DNA of 64,000 bases from Planctomycetota bacterium (GTDB taxonomy: Bacteria; Planctomycetota; UBA8742; UBA2392), in contig JADJRK010000001.1 of the NCBI GenBank assembly GCA_016712285.1, positions 1,612,001-1,676,000 on the forward strand. Direction: 5' to 3'. Numbering within the stretch: position 1 is the stretch's first letter; each line of letters begins with the position of its first letter. Made by a program: the position numbers and the translations under genes. The notes under the pieces were generated by a model. The model saw only the letters and a list, made by a program, of their open reading frames with translations. It did not search any database and was not told the DNA's origin. This document shows positions 17,738 through 26,659 of this stretch, in pieces.

Positions 17738-18451
17738 ATGGAAGTTCTGTTCATTCTTAGCGCCCTGATTTCGCTGGCGGGCACGCTGATCTTGATCACG
17801 CAGAAAAACCCTGTGTACGCCCTGCTGGGCCTGCTGATTGCGTTCGGCGGTTCTGCGGGTGTGTTCAAGGCGCTGGATGCCCCGTTCATCGCGGTTTCGC
17901 AGATCATCATTTATGCCGGTGCGCTGGCGGTGATGTTCCTGTTCGTGCTGATGTTTACCGACACGCGCACGCAGGATGACCGCCTGAAGCTGCCTGGCGC
18001 AGTCGGCTCGCGGGCTGTGTTCAACCCCAAAGAATCCGGCGGCCCAGCCAAGGCGAAGAAGAAGAAGAATGAATTTCAGGTGCCCGCGGCGGTCACGGCG
18101 GCGTTGGACAGCATCCAGCTTCCCAAGCCGATGGCGATGGTTCTGTCGCTGTCGCTTCTCGTGTGCTTCACAGCGGCGATTGCCAAGCTGCCCGCCGAGT
18201 TCAATGATTTCGGGCCACTGCCCGCCAGCTATTCAGGTGCGATGTTCGCACCGTCATCTGAGGACGGAGTGCTGGCGTTTGGCAGCACTGCGGCTGTCAG
18301 CAAAACGATCTTTGAGGGCTTTCCGCTCGCGTTTGAAGTGGTCAGCCTGCTGATTTTTGCCGCCCTGCTTGGCGCCGTGCTGCTGGCGCGCCGCCACCTG
18401 GCCGGCATCCCCGGCACGCAGGACGTGGGCAAGGAGCGCGACCATGCTTGA
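17738..18451 (+). CDS. nuoJ: NADH-quinone oxidoreductase subunit J
   Basis: A membrane subunit of respiratory complex I. The 237 residues hold the NuoJ core: FILSALISLAGTLILITQKNPVYALLGLL, then DAPFIAVSQIIIYAGALAVMFLFVLMFT, then two further membrane helices near residues 145-165 and 210-230. A Lys-rich hydrophilic insertion (AKKKKNEFQ, about residues 105-115) and a loop after it make it longer than typical NuoJ proteins. The ATG at 17738 has GGGGA upstream. The stop overlaps the nuoK start by 8 bases, so translation is probably coupled. Confidence 0.93.
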   Translation: MEVLFILSALISLAGTLILITQKNPVYALLGLLIAFGGSAGVFKALDAPFIAVSQIIIYAGALAVMFLFVLMFTDTRTQDDRLKLPGAVGSRAVFNPKESGGPAKAKKKKNEFQVPAAVTAALDSIQLPKPMAMVLSLSLLVCFTAAIAKLPAEFNDFGPLPASYSGAMFAPSSEDGVLAFGSTAAVSKTIFEGFPLAFEVVSLLIFAALLGAVLLARRHLAGIPGTQDVGKERDHA

Positions 18452-18770
18452 ACCCAAGGTCGTGCTGTTCCTGGCAGCAGTATTGTTCAGCGCAGGACTG
18501 TACGGCGTGCTCTCGCGCCGCCACCTGATCATGCTGTTGATGTCGCTGGAGTTGATGCTCAACGCAGTCAACATCGCGCTGGTCACGTTTTCACGCTATT
18601 GGGCCGGCGAAGGCGTGGGCATGATCGGCGCGCACTCGGGCCAGTTCTTTACGCTGATGGTCATGGCCGTCGCCGCGGCCGAAGTTGGCATCGGGCTGGC
18701 AATCATCGTCGCAGTCTATCGTCGCAAACACACGGCGGACTCCGACGCAGCGTCGGAGCTCAAGGGCTGA
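18444..18770 (+). CDS. nuoK: NADH-quinone oxidoreductase subunit K
   Basis: A 108-residue complex I membrane subunit of standard length with three membrane helices. The conserved SLELMLNAVNIALVTFSRYW holds the functional Glu (the MrpC-like site), and AVAAAEVGIGLAIIVAVYR holds the second buried Glu. AAGGAG lies 8 bases before the ATG. It overlaps nuoJ and is followed after one base by nuoL. Confidence 0.95.
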   Translation: MLEPKVVLFLAAVLFSAGLYGVLSRRHLIMLLMSLELMLNAVNIALVTFSRYWAGEGVGMIGAHSGQFFTLMVMAVAAAEVGIGLAIIVAVYRRKHTADSDAASELKG

Positions 18771-18771
18771 C

Positions 18772-20826
18772 ATGATCAACATTTTCAACAACCCTGAGTT
18801 GCTGCTTTGGGCCGTGCCGTTGATGCCGCTGTTCGGCTTCCTGATCAACGGGCTGTTCGGCAAGCGCATGTCGGTCGCCAGTTCAGGCGGGATTGCCGCC
18901 GCCGCGGTCGTCATCTCGTTTCTGTGCGCGCTGGGCCTGTTCGTGTACCACATGAACATGCTGGGCAAAGAAACCGTGCAGTCGTCAGCGTTTACCTGGA
19001 TGCAGGTTGGCGGGTTCAAGATCAACTTCGGGCTGTATCTCGACCGGTTGAGCAGCGTGTACATGCTGATCATCACCGGCATTGGCGCCCTGATTCACAT
19101 CTACAGCATCGGATACATGGGCCACGATGAGGGTTTCGCGCGCTACTTCGCGTACCTAAACCTGTTCGTGTTCGCGATGCTGATGCTGGTGCTGGGCGAC
19201 AGCCTGGTCACGCTGTTCCTGGGCTGGGAAGGCGTGGGCCTGTGCTCTTACCTCCTTATTGGCTTCTGGTACAAGCACCTGCCCAACACCACCGCGGGAA
19301 TGAAGGCCTTTATCGCAAACCGCGTGGGCGACTTCGGCTTCATGGTCGGCATGTTCCTGTTGTTCTGGCACTTCGGCAGCCTCAGCTATGCCGGCGATGC
19401 CAGCCTGCAATCGGGCATGCAGGCCGCCATCGCATCAGGCACCGTCGATACCACGCTGCTGAACTGGGCGTGCATCTGCCTGTTTATCGGTGCCTGCGGC
19501 AAGAGCGCGCAGATTCCGCTGTTTGTGTGGTTGCCTGACGCCATGGCCGGCCCCACGCCCGTTAGCGCGCTGATCCACGCCGCGACGATGGTGACAGCGG
19601 GCATCTACATGGTCGCGCGAATGAACTTCGTGTTCGTGCATGCCGAGACTGCCATGACCATCGTGGCAATCACCGGCGGCGCGACGGCACTGTTTGCGGG
19701 CAGCATCGGCCTGGTCCAGCGCGACATCAAGAAAGTGCTGGCATACAGCACGGTCAGCCAGCTCGGCTTCATGTTCATGGCAGCCGGATTGGGGCAGTTT
19801 CACCTTGCGGTGTTTCACGTGTTTACGCACGCCTTTTTCAAGGCGCTGTTGTTTCTGGGCTCCGGCAGCGTGATTCATGCGCTGGAGCACTCGCTGGGCC
19901 ACGGCAACCCGGACAGCCAGGACATGTGGAAGATGGGCGGGCTGAAAGAGAAGTTGCCGATTACCTGTTACACGATGTTCATTGGCGCATTGGCGCTGGC
20001 GGGCATCCCCGGCCTCGCGGGCTTCTTTAGCAAGGACGCCATCCTGTATTCCGCTTTCCACCGCGGCGACACTCTGGGCTGGATCATCTACGGCCTGGGC
20101 GTGGCGGCGGCCATCTGCACTGCGTTCTATTCGGCGCGGCTGATCGGGTTGACATTCTACGGCAAGTGGCGCGGCGATGAACACGCCTACGCCCATGCCG
20201 ACGAGGCGCCTCGCAGCATGGCCATGCCGTTGATGATCCTTGCGCTCGGCGCCATCGGTGTCGGCTACCTGCTGCTTCCGCCTGCGTTCGGCGTGCATCA
20301 CCCGCCTTTCCAGACATGGCTGGCCCCGATCTGGGCCGCGGGCCAGGCGGCGTTGCCTGAGGGCAGCAAGCTGCTGATTCCGGTTGAGCACGACAGCGCT
20401 GCCATCGCAGCCGAATGGGTCAACATCGCCATCAGCAGCGTGATTGCGTTTGGCGTGTTCCTGTTCGCCTTCACGATCTATTCGCGCCCGGCAAACCTGG
20501 CCAAGGTGCGCGCGCTTGCCTTCCGGGGCGAAGGCACCGACGCAGTGATGACGCCCTGGTACAAGGTACTGCTGAACAAGTATTACATCGACGAGATTTA
20601 CGACTTCACGATCGTGCGCCCGACCAAGATTGTCAGCGACGTGCTGTTCGTCGTGGTGGACGTCATCGTGATTGACCTGTTGTTCGTCAACGGGACAGCG
20701 ATGGTAGTCAAGGCCAGCAGCGACCTCGCACGCCGCCTGCAGACGGGCCTGGTGCGTCACTACCTGTATGCATTTGCCACCGGCGCCGTCATTCTGATCG
20801 CGCTGTTTCTGCTGATTGCGCAGTAG
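18772..20826 (+). CDS. nuoL: NADH-quinone oxidoreductase subunit L
   Basis: A 684-residue antiporter-like, proton-pumping subunit of complex I. Characteristic segments are FLGWEGVGLCSYLLIGFWY (Glu of the TM5 ion path), CGKSAQIPLFVWLPDAMAGPTPVSALIHAATMVTAGIYMVAR, and AYSTVSQLGFMFMAAGLGQFHLAVFHVFTHAFFKALLFLGSGSVIHAL. The C-terminal part contains the long amphipathic helix region and a last membrane helix. It is third in a compact nuoJKL operon. No nuoM or nuoN follows, because the next gene is convergent and starts one base after this stop. Confidence 0.96.
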   Translation: MINIFNNPELLLWAVPLMPLFGFLINGLFGKRMSVASSGGIAAAAVVISFLCALGLFVYHMNMLGKETVQSSAFTWMQVGGFKINFGLYLDRLSSVYMLIITGIGALIHIYSIGYMGHDEGFARYFAYLNLFVFAMLMLVLGDSLVTLFLGWEGVGLCSYLLIGFWYKHLPNTTAGMKAFIANRVGDFGFMVGMFLLFWHFGSLSYAGDASLQSGMQAAIASGTVDTTLLNWACICLFIGACGKSAQIPLFVWLPDAMAGPTPVSALIHAATMVTAGIYMVARMNFVFVHAETAMTIVAITGGATALFAGSIGLVQRDIKKVLAYSTVSQLGFMFMAAGLGQFHLAVFHVFTHAFFKALLFLGSGSVIHALEHSLGHGNPDSQDMWKMGGLKEKLPITCYTMFIGALALAGIPGLAGFFSKDAILYSAFHRGDTLGWIIYGLGVAAAICTAFYSARLIGLTFYGKWRGDEHAYAHADEAPRSMAMPLMILALGAIGVGYLLLPPAFGVHHPPFQTWLAPIWAAGQAALPEGSKLLIPVEHDSAAIAAEWVNIAISSVIAFGVFLFAFTIYSRPANLAKVRALAFRGEGTDAVMTPWYKVLLNKYYIDEIYDFTIVRPTKIVSDVLFVVVDVIVIDLLFVNGTAMVVKASSDLARRLQTGLVRHYLYAFATGAVILIALFLLIAQ

Positions 20827-21696
20827 TCAGTCAGCCACCACAAAGAACTGGAACGTCAGCACCAGCGAGTTGTGCAGCGCATGGATGATCACGCCCGGCC
20901 AGATGCTGCGCGTGTACGCATAGCTCAATGTCAGGATCACGCCTAGCGCAGCCAGCGGCAGAATCAGCACTGGAAATTGCCACGGGTAATGCGCCAGCAC
21001 AAACAACAGCACTGAAGCGCCGCCCGCAATCCAGAGGCCGGCGCTGCCGGCCTGCGAGAGCCAACCCTTCAGTACCCCGAAAAACACCACCCGAAACGCA
21101 AACTCCTCGCGCAACGGCGCGCCGACTCCTGCAAGCACATACCAGCCCAGTATCCAAGGCGCTGAGTCATCGGTGCGCAGCCGCGTAAGGTGGTGCTGCT
21201 CAGTGATTGGCACGTCCAGCATTACGAGCAGCGCGGCGTTGGCAACGGCTGCACCGATCAGCACCGGGTAGCACACCACCCAGGCCGGCAGCACGCGCGT
21301 CAGCCATACCGGCTCAAACTTCACCCATGCTGGTGCGGGCGCAGGTTCATCCTGCCGGCGCAGCGGGTTGCGGGCGAGCAGCACAATGCAGACCAGCGCA
21401 ATTGCCACCTGCAGGGCACCCAGCAGCATGGGGTCCGGTTCAGGGTTGCGGGTCACGACAAAGCCCACAATGTCAGGCAGCAGCAGTGCAGTAAACCCCA
21501 GCGCCAGGGCCAGCAGCGTGTCCTGCACGGGAAGGCCGCCATCCGGCTTACCGATCGGGCGCAGCACCCGCCAGACCGTGAGCAGCCCCAACAGCGCTGC
21601 AGCCAGCCCGATCACAATCGGCAGCAATACCGCGTCCGGTGCCGGTGGATTCCGCGCAGGGTCCAGCAACTGTTGCCATGCCGATGGGCCAGCCAT
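20827..21696 (-). CDS. CPBP family intramembrane metalloprotease
   Basis: A membrane protein of about 289 residues with seven or eight hydrophobic helices. It carries the CPBP (Abi/CAAX-protease-like) motifs: REEFAFR (EExxxR) in helix 4, a conserved His in FVLAHYPW, and HALHNSLVL near the C-terminus. Bacterial members are glutamic intramembrane proteases involved in protein maturation or bacteriocin self-immunity. The target is unknown. The ATG at 21696 is used; a GTG at 21750 would place it 3 bases from purH. It meets nuoL tail to tail with no gap. Confidence 0.82.
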   Translation of the reverse strand: MAGPSAWQQLLDPARNPPAPDAVLLPIVIGLAAALLGLLTVWRVLRPIGKPDGGLPVQDTLLALALGFTALLLPDIVGFVVTRNPEPDPMLLGALQVAIALVCIVLLARNPLRRQDEPAPAPAWVKFEPVWLTRVLPAWVVCYPVLIGAAVANAALLVMLDVPITEQHHLTRLRTDDSAPWILGWYVLAGVGAPLREEFAFRVVFFGVLKGWLSQAGSAGLWIAGGASVLLFVLAHYPWQFPVLILPLAALGVILTLSYAYTRSIWPGVIIHALHNSLVLTFQFFVVAD

Positions 21697-21753
21697 GTCG
21701 GCTATTGTGGATTGTGGCGCACGACTTGAACACTGCGACGTGCCGGTCACGCA

Positions 21754-23331
21754 TCAATGCTTGAAGTGCCGCATGCCCGTGAAGACCATCGAGACCCCGC
21801 GCTCGTTGCAGGCCTTGATGACCTCCTCGTCGCGGACACTGCCGCCCGGCTGGATGATTGCGGCGATGCCGGCCTTGGCAGCTTTCTCGATGCTGTCGGG
21901 GAACGGAAAGAATGCGTCGCTGGCAAGCACGGCGCCCTTGGCCGCCGCACCGGCGCGGTGCAGCGCGTGATCGGTGGCATCAACGCGGTTGGTCTGGCCC
22001 GCGCCGTAGCCGAGCAGCGCCCGGCTGGCGGTGATGACGATGGCATTGCTCTTGTAGTGCCGGCAAAGCGACCAGGCGAAGAGCAGTTCCTGAAGCTCGG
22101 AGTTGTCGGGCACACCTGAAGTGACCACCTTGATCGCATCACTATCCAGGCGCTGAACATCGCTCGATTGGGCCAGCATGCCACCGGCCAGGCTGCGATA
22201 CTCCAGCGGTGTGCGAAGCTTGGGCGGTGCGGCCTTGATCAGCCGGATCGACTTGCGCCACTTCTTCTTGCTCTTCTCGACCAGCGCCTCAATGGCCTCG
22301 GGCGCGAAATCCGGCGCTACGACGGCTTCGATAAACTTCTCGCCGGCGATGAAGGCCTCGGCTGTCGCCAGGTCAAACGGTCTGTTCAAGCCCACGATGC
22401 CGCCGAACGCGCTGAGCGGGTCGCAGTCGTAGGCGCGCACGAAGGCTTCGGCGATGCCCTTGCCGATCGCGGCCCCGCACGGGTTTGTGTGCTTGATGAC
22501 AACGGCAAACGGCTCGTCTTCAAAGTCTGCCGAGACGCGCAGCGCGGCATCAAGATCGAGCAGGTTGTTGTAGCTGAGCTCTTTGCCCCCCAGTTGCAGC
22601 AACGCTCCAAGCCCCTGCGGCTTGCGCCCCGTGGCATAGAACACCGCCTGCTGGTGTGGATTTTCGCCGTAGCGCAACTCGGTGCCGCTCTTGAGGGCGA
22701 CCAGCTTGTTCGGCGTCAGTTCGTCGCTGTCGTCTTCAAGGTGCTGCAGGTGCTCGGCAATGGCGTGGTCGTACCATGAGGTTACGCGAAATGCCTTCAG
22801 CGCCAAACGACGCCGCGTCGAGATGCCGAGCTTGCCGCCCTTGGCCTCAAGCTCTTTTGTCAGCTCAGCGTAGTCGGCGGGGTCTGTGACCACAGCGACC
22901 GCGTCGTGATTCTTTGCGGCGCTGCGCAGCATGCTGGGGCCGCCAATGTCGATGTTCTCGATCGCGTCTTCCCGCGAAACCCCGGGCTTGGCCACGGTCG
23001 CCTCGAACGGGTAGAGGTTCACGATCACCATGTCGATCAAGCCGATGCCGTGCTCTTCGGCGACGCGCAAGTGTTCATCCAGGTCGCGACGCGCCAGCAG
23101 GCCGCCGTGCACCTTGGGGTGCAGCGTCTTGACGCGGCCATCCAGCATTTCCGGAAAGCCGGTGTGGTCCGAGATGTCTTTCACCCGCAGCCCTGCGTCG
23201 CGCAGCGCCTTTGCGGTCCCGCCGGTCGAGATGATCTCGACGTTGCGGGCATCCAGCGCCTTGCAGAACTCCACGACGCCGGTTTTGTCCGAAACCGAAA
23301 CGAGCGCGCGACGAATCTCAACCTGGTCCAT
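21754..23331 (-). CDS. purH: AICAR formyltransferase/IMP cyclohydrolase
   Basis: A bifunctional enzyme for the last two steps of de novo IMP synthesis, 525 residues as usual. The N-terminal MGS-like cyclohydrolase domain shows SVSDKTGVVEF, STGGTAKAL and HPKVHGGLLARR. The AICARFT domain has KHTNPCGAA and ends SVRDEEVIKACNERGVSMVFTGMRHFKH. The ATG at 23331 is preferred over 23343. The gene lies at the end of a minus-strand run whose other members are unrelated to purine synthesis. Confidence 0.97.
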   Translation of the reverse strand: MDQVEIRRALVSVSDKTGVVEFCKALDARNVEIISTGGTAKALRDAGLRVKDISDHTGFPEMLDGRVKTLHPKVHGGLLARRDLDEHLRVAEEHGIGLIDMVIVNLYPFEATVAKPGVSREDAIENIDIGGPSMLRSAAKNHDAVAVVTDPADYAELTKELEAKGGKLGISTRRRLALKAFRVTSWYDHAIAEHLQHLEDDSDELTPNKLVALKSGTELRYGENPHQQAVFYATGRKPQGLGALLQLGGKELSYNNLLDLDAALRVSADFEDEPFAVVIKHTNPCGAAIGKGIAEAFVRAYDCDPLSAFGGIVGLNRPFDLATAEAFIAGEKFIEAVVAPDFAPEAIEALVEKSKKKWRKSIRLIKAAPPKLRTPLEYRSLAGGMLAQSSDVQRLDSDAIKVVTSGVPDNSELQELLFAWSLCRHYKSNAIVITASRALLGYGAGQTNRVDATDHALHRAGAAAKGAVLASDAFFPFPDSIEKAAKAGIAAIIQPGGSVRDEEVIKACNERGVSMVFTGMRHFKH

Positions 23332-23344
23332 GGCAGTCTCCACA

Positions 23345-23369
23345 CCGGGCTGTTTTCTAGCACGCCCGG
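23345..23369 (-). terminator. Possible terminator between the unknown gene and purH
   Basis: A 6-bp GC stem (23345-23350 with 23364-23369) with a 13-base loop lies in the 67-base gap upstream of purH and downstream of the secreted unknown protein gene. The stem is short, so termination is tentative. Confidence 0.35.
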
Positions 23370-23398
23370 GGGGTGACTACAGGGTGTGGATGAAAAAA

Positions 23399-24790
23399 TC
23401 AGCCCGCGTTGAACCAGTCCAGGAAGGCCTTCTGCATCGCCGCCGCATCGCTCTGCCAGGCCTGCTTCAGTGCACCCTCCGAGTCACCGTCTGATTTCAG
23501 TGCTGCGCAGAAGTCCGGCAACCCTGCCGCTCGCTCGCGGCACAGGTACTGCACGAAAAAGTATGCGACAATCACGCGAGGCTCTGTGGGATCGCGATCG
23601 GCGATGACATTGCCAAGGTCGGGCTCTTCGCCCGAATCCAGCAACATGCGCAGTTCTCGCTTCCAGCGGCCGGGCTCTTTCGGGCCGGTCGTGTCGCCGC
23701 TGACTTCGACACAGCCGACGCGCCCCGTCAGGCGGCGGGTCGCGTTGCCGGCCATGCCAAGCTCGAACCACGGGTGGCGCGCGACACCACAGCGCCGGCG
23801 CACCTGGGACAATGCGGCTGCGTACACAACGCGCTCGGTCGACTCTTCGGTGGCTTCGGCCAACAGGACTCCGATTTCGGTGCTTTCCACGACCATCCAA
23901 CCCTCGGTCAGGCCTGGAGTGCCCGGGTGGCGCACTTCGCAGTACTTGATGAAGTCGGCCTTGGAGGCGCACACAACGACGCGCAACTCGCCCGCCTCTC
24001 CACCAAGCAGGCCCGTGACGAGCGACTGTACCGCGCACGCGTGCTTGGCCAGTTCGTTGTGGCCGGCCCCCGTGCCGATCACAGTTACGCTGCCGGCTTT
24101 GACACCCCACGCCCCCTGGGCAAAGACGCGGGTGCACCAGTCGGGCAGCGCGTCGATCGCCTTGGCTTCCGGTGTTTCCAGGGCCTTGGCAGTCGCGGCC
24201 CGTTCAGCCGCCTCGTTGGGGCTGATCCAGACGCCCTGTTCATCCTTCTGCCACCCGGCGCCGCTGCGGGCCTCTTCGTTCATTGCGTCATAGCGCAGTG
24301 CCACCTCGAAGGAAGCGCGCGAATGCGGCGCCAGGCCCAGTCGCTGCGCGGTCTTTGCCAGCTTGATGAACTCGGTGGCGGCTTCCTTGCGCATCTTGTC
24401 GCGGGACTCGATGTGGCGTTTGCGCTGCGCCGCAGTCACGTTGTCGGCATCGCCGGCGGGCAAGGCCTTGCGTTCATCCATGACCCACTGTTCCTGGCCA
24501 TCGACCTTCTTGCGCCGGTAGCCAAGCTCTGACATCGCGTCGTCAAACTCCGGCATGAGCTCAAGTGCCGCGTCCAGCTCGGCGCGCGCGGCAATGTTCA
24601 TGCCCAGTTTGCGGGCAGACTTTGAAAGCGTGACGTGGGCTGATGCCACTGCGTGGCGGGTCTTGTCGGCGTGTTTGGCAAACTCCGCTTCTTCGTCGCT
24701 CGCGTGAATCGTTGCGACGCAAGCGAGCATCATGGCAGCAGCAATGACTGCGGTGATGGATCCGAGTGGTAGTTGGACGTGCTTGAACAT
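23399..24790 (-). CDS. Secreted TPR-like protein of unknown function
   Basis: A 463-residue protein with a signal peptide of about 30 residues (IAAAMMLACVATIHAS). Residues about 50-190 contain two TPR-like helical segments (AARAELDAALELMPEFDDAMSELGY and RASFEVALRYDAMNEEARSGAGW). The C-terminal half is an unassigned mixed domain. The layout closely matches another protein at 61473-62912: signal peptide, helical repeat ending ...ELMP..., a K/R-rich linker with W(V)xDE, then a 250-residue domain. The two appear paralogous. The start is the ATG at 24790. It lies downstream of a dispersed 47-base repeat. Confidence 0.7.
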   Translation of the reverse strand: MFKHVQLPLGSITAVIAAAMMLACVATIHASDEEAEFAKHADKTRHAVASAHVTLSKSARKLGMNIAARAELDAALELMPEFDDAMSELGYRRKKVDGQEQWVMDERKALPAGDADNVTAAQRKRHIESRDKMRKEAATEFIKLAKTAQRLGLAPHSRASFEVALRYDAMNEEARSGAGWQKDEQGVWISPNEAAERAATAKALETPEAKAIDALPDWCTRVFAQGAWGVKAGSVTVIGTGAGHNELAKHACAVQSLVTGLLGGEAGELRVVVCASKADFIKYCEVRHPGTPGLTEGWMVVESTEIGVLLAEATEESTERVVYAAALSQVRRRCGVARHPWFELGMAGNATRRLTGRVGCVEVSGDTTGPKEPGRWKRELRMLLDSGEEPDLGNVIADRDPTEPRVIVAYFFVQYLCRERAAGLPDFCAALKSDGDSEGALKQAWQSDAAAMQKAFLDWFNAG

Positions 24791-24835
24791 GGGCAGTCGC
24801 TGCTGTCTGGACCGATCGCTTACCCGTCGCTTGCG

Positions 24836-24882
24836 CTCACGCCTTGGCCTTGGCTTCGGCGCGCAGGCCGGGCTCCTGTTCT
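24836..24882. repeat. Dispersed 47-base repeat, copy 1
   Basis: 41 of 47 bases are identical to 51081-51127, with no gaps. It lies in the 102-base spacer between a diguanylate cyclase gene and a secreted-protein gene. The shared core is CGGCGCGCAGGCCGGGCT. Both copies lie between same-strand genes, so they resemble short interspersed intergenic elements. Confidence 0.6.
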
Positions 24883-24892
24883 ATGCGCAGCC

Positions 24893-26659
24893 TTACTTCA
24901 CCTTGCCGCTGCGTTTGTTGCGCGATGACGACGACGTTGACTTCTTGGGAGGCGGCGAAACAGCGGTGGACTTCACCTGCGTGATCACGGGCTTGCTGAG
25001 CTTTTTCGTTTTGCGCGCCTCTTTCAGCCGTTTGCGTGTCTCCTGCGCCTGGGCAGAAACTTCGTGCGCGCCCGAGATGCAGTTGCGCCCCTTCTCTTTC
25101 GAGTAGTACAGCGCCTCGTCGGCGATGCTGACCAGGCCCGCAGCGTCCTCGGCGTACTTGGGGAAAGTCGCGACGCCAAAACTGGCGGTCACGCCGATCT
25201 TCTCGCCTTTGGGGCCGCTGACCACGACCTTGCGCTCAACGCCCACACGAAGCCGCTCGGCCAGTTCCATCGCGTGCGCATAATCGGTCTGCGGCAGCAG
25301 CAGCGCGAACTCTTCGCCGCCGTAGCGCGCGGGAAGGTCCGTCACGCGCACCAGCGCCGAAAGCAGCAGCGCAGTCTGCTTCAACACACGGTCGCCGGTT
25401 TGGTGACCCCAAGTGTCGTTGAAGCGCTTGAAGTGGTCAATGTCGAGCATGATCACGCTGAGCGGGTTGCCGTAGCGACCGGCGCGGTCAATCTCGTTGC
25501 GCAGCGCCTCTTGAAAGTGCCCGTGGTTGTAAAGCCGTGTCAGGCTGTCGCGCTGGGCGCGCTCAAGAACGTTCTGGAAAATCATGCCATTGTTGATGGC
25601 CAGCGCCGCCTGCCCCGTGAACATTTCCAGCATCGTCAGCTGCTCGGGCGTGAAATCGCGCGGCCGCCGGCTTTCAACCAGCACCACTCCAATGGCCTCG
25701 TTTTCTGCCATCAGCGGCGCCGCGGCGAATGACTGAAGCTCAAAGTGCTGCTTGATCGCCGGGTGCACCCGCAGTTCCGGCTCGTCGTCCAGGGTGCGGT
25801 GCGTAATCGTGACCTGGTTGCGCAGCGCGTGCACGAGGATGCTCTTGGGGTCGTTCAGCGGCACCTTGACCTGCTTGATCATCTCGGTCAGTTCACCCCA
25901 GCGCCGGGCGAGCACCGGCTGCATCGTCTCGAGAGACTTCTGCAAAGGCGCGTCGTGGCTGGTGAGCCCGCGCCAGATGCCCCAGACCTCGGACAGCTTC
26001 AGGCTGTCCACGCAGCTGCGGCCGACCAGGAACTCACGGTCCTGGTCGACGGTGAAGATCATCGCGTGGTCGTAGCCGCCCTCGGCACTGGTGAGCGCAC
26101 TTGCCGTAATGAAGAACGCCTTCTCAAGGTCCATCGTCTTGCGCAGCCAATCGCTGACCTGTTGCAGCGCCTTGAGATCTTCGTTCTGTTCTGCAAGCTG
26201 GCGACGGAGCTTTGCACGTTCGGTGACGTCCAGGCCGATCAGGCTGATGCCGCCGATCTGCGCGTCATCGCCCAGGATGGGGTCAATCACGAAATCGAAG
26301 TAGAACGTGACGCCCGACCGCGGCTCTTTGATCTCGACTTCCTTGACTTCTGCGGGCACGCCAAGCGCCAGTGTGCGCTGGAACACCTGGCTGCGGTTGA
26401 CGTCAGCCAGGGTCGGCACACTCTCGGCGTAAGCGCGGTTCAGCACGTTGGCGAAGGGCTTGCCGAACAGCCGCTCGGCGGCGCGGTTGTAGCGCACCAC
26501 GCGAAGGTTGGGGTCAAGCACGATGGCGACAATGCTGACCTGGTCAAAAATGCGCTTGGGCGGCGGCCCGCCAAGGTCCACAGTGCGCGTCGCGCGCACC
26601 AGCCTTTCAGCCAGCGTAGTCCTGACCTTTGGCGAAGCGTCGTCGGAACCTGTTTCCAT
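24893..26659 (-). CDS. PAS-GAF-GGDEF diguanylate cyclase
   Basis: A 588-residue soluble protein. A PAS domain (about 35-150) is followed by a short coiled coil, a GAF-type sensor domain (about 175-370) and a GGDEF domain with LTRLYNHGHF, DIDHFKRFNDTWGHQ and active-site loop RYGGEEFALL. RVTD five residues before GGEEF is the inhibitory I-site. The C-terminus is a Lys/Ser-rich tail. The ATG at 26659 shares its A with the TGA stop of the upstream DsbD-like selenoprotein (TGATG) with GGGGAG close by. Its translation is therefore probably coupled to readthrough of the selenocysteine codon. Confidence 0.92.
   Translation of the reverse strand: METGSDDASPKVRTTLAERLVRATRTVDLGGPPPKRIFDQVSIVAIVLDPNLRVVRYNRAAERLFGKPFANVLNRAYAESVPTLADVNRSQVFQRTLALGVPAEVKEVEIKEPRSGVTFYFDFVIDPILGDDAQIGGISLIGLDVTERAKLRRQLAEQNEDLKALQQVSDWLRKTMDLEKAFFITASALTSAEGGYDHAMIFTVDQDREFLVGRSCVDSLKLSEVWGIWRGLTSHDAPLQKSLETMQPVLARRWGELTEMIKQVKVPLNDPKSILVHALRNQVTITHRTLDDEPELRVHPAIKQHFELQSFAAAPLMAENEAIGVVLVESRRPRDFTPEQLTMLEMFTGQAALAINNGMIFQNVLERAQRDSLTRLYNHGHFQEALRNEIDRAGRYGNPLSVIMLDIDHFKRFNDTWGHQTGDRVLKQTALLLSALVRVTDLPARYGGEEFALLLPQTDYAHAMELAERLRVGVERKVVVSGPKGEKIGVTASFGVATFPKYAEDAAGLVSIADEALYYSKEKGRNCISGAHEVSAQAQETRKRLKEARKTKKLSKPVITQVKSTAVSPPPKKSTSSSSRNKRSGKVK

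Noticed and set aside
19435..20760. Long antisense open frame opposite nuoL
   Set aside because: Same reason: His/Arg/Gln-rich composition typical of antisense reading in GC-rich DNA, with nuoL unmistakable on the other strand.
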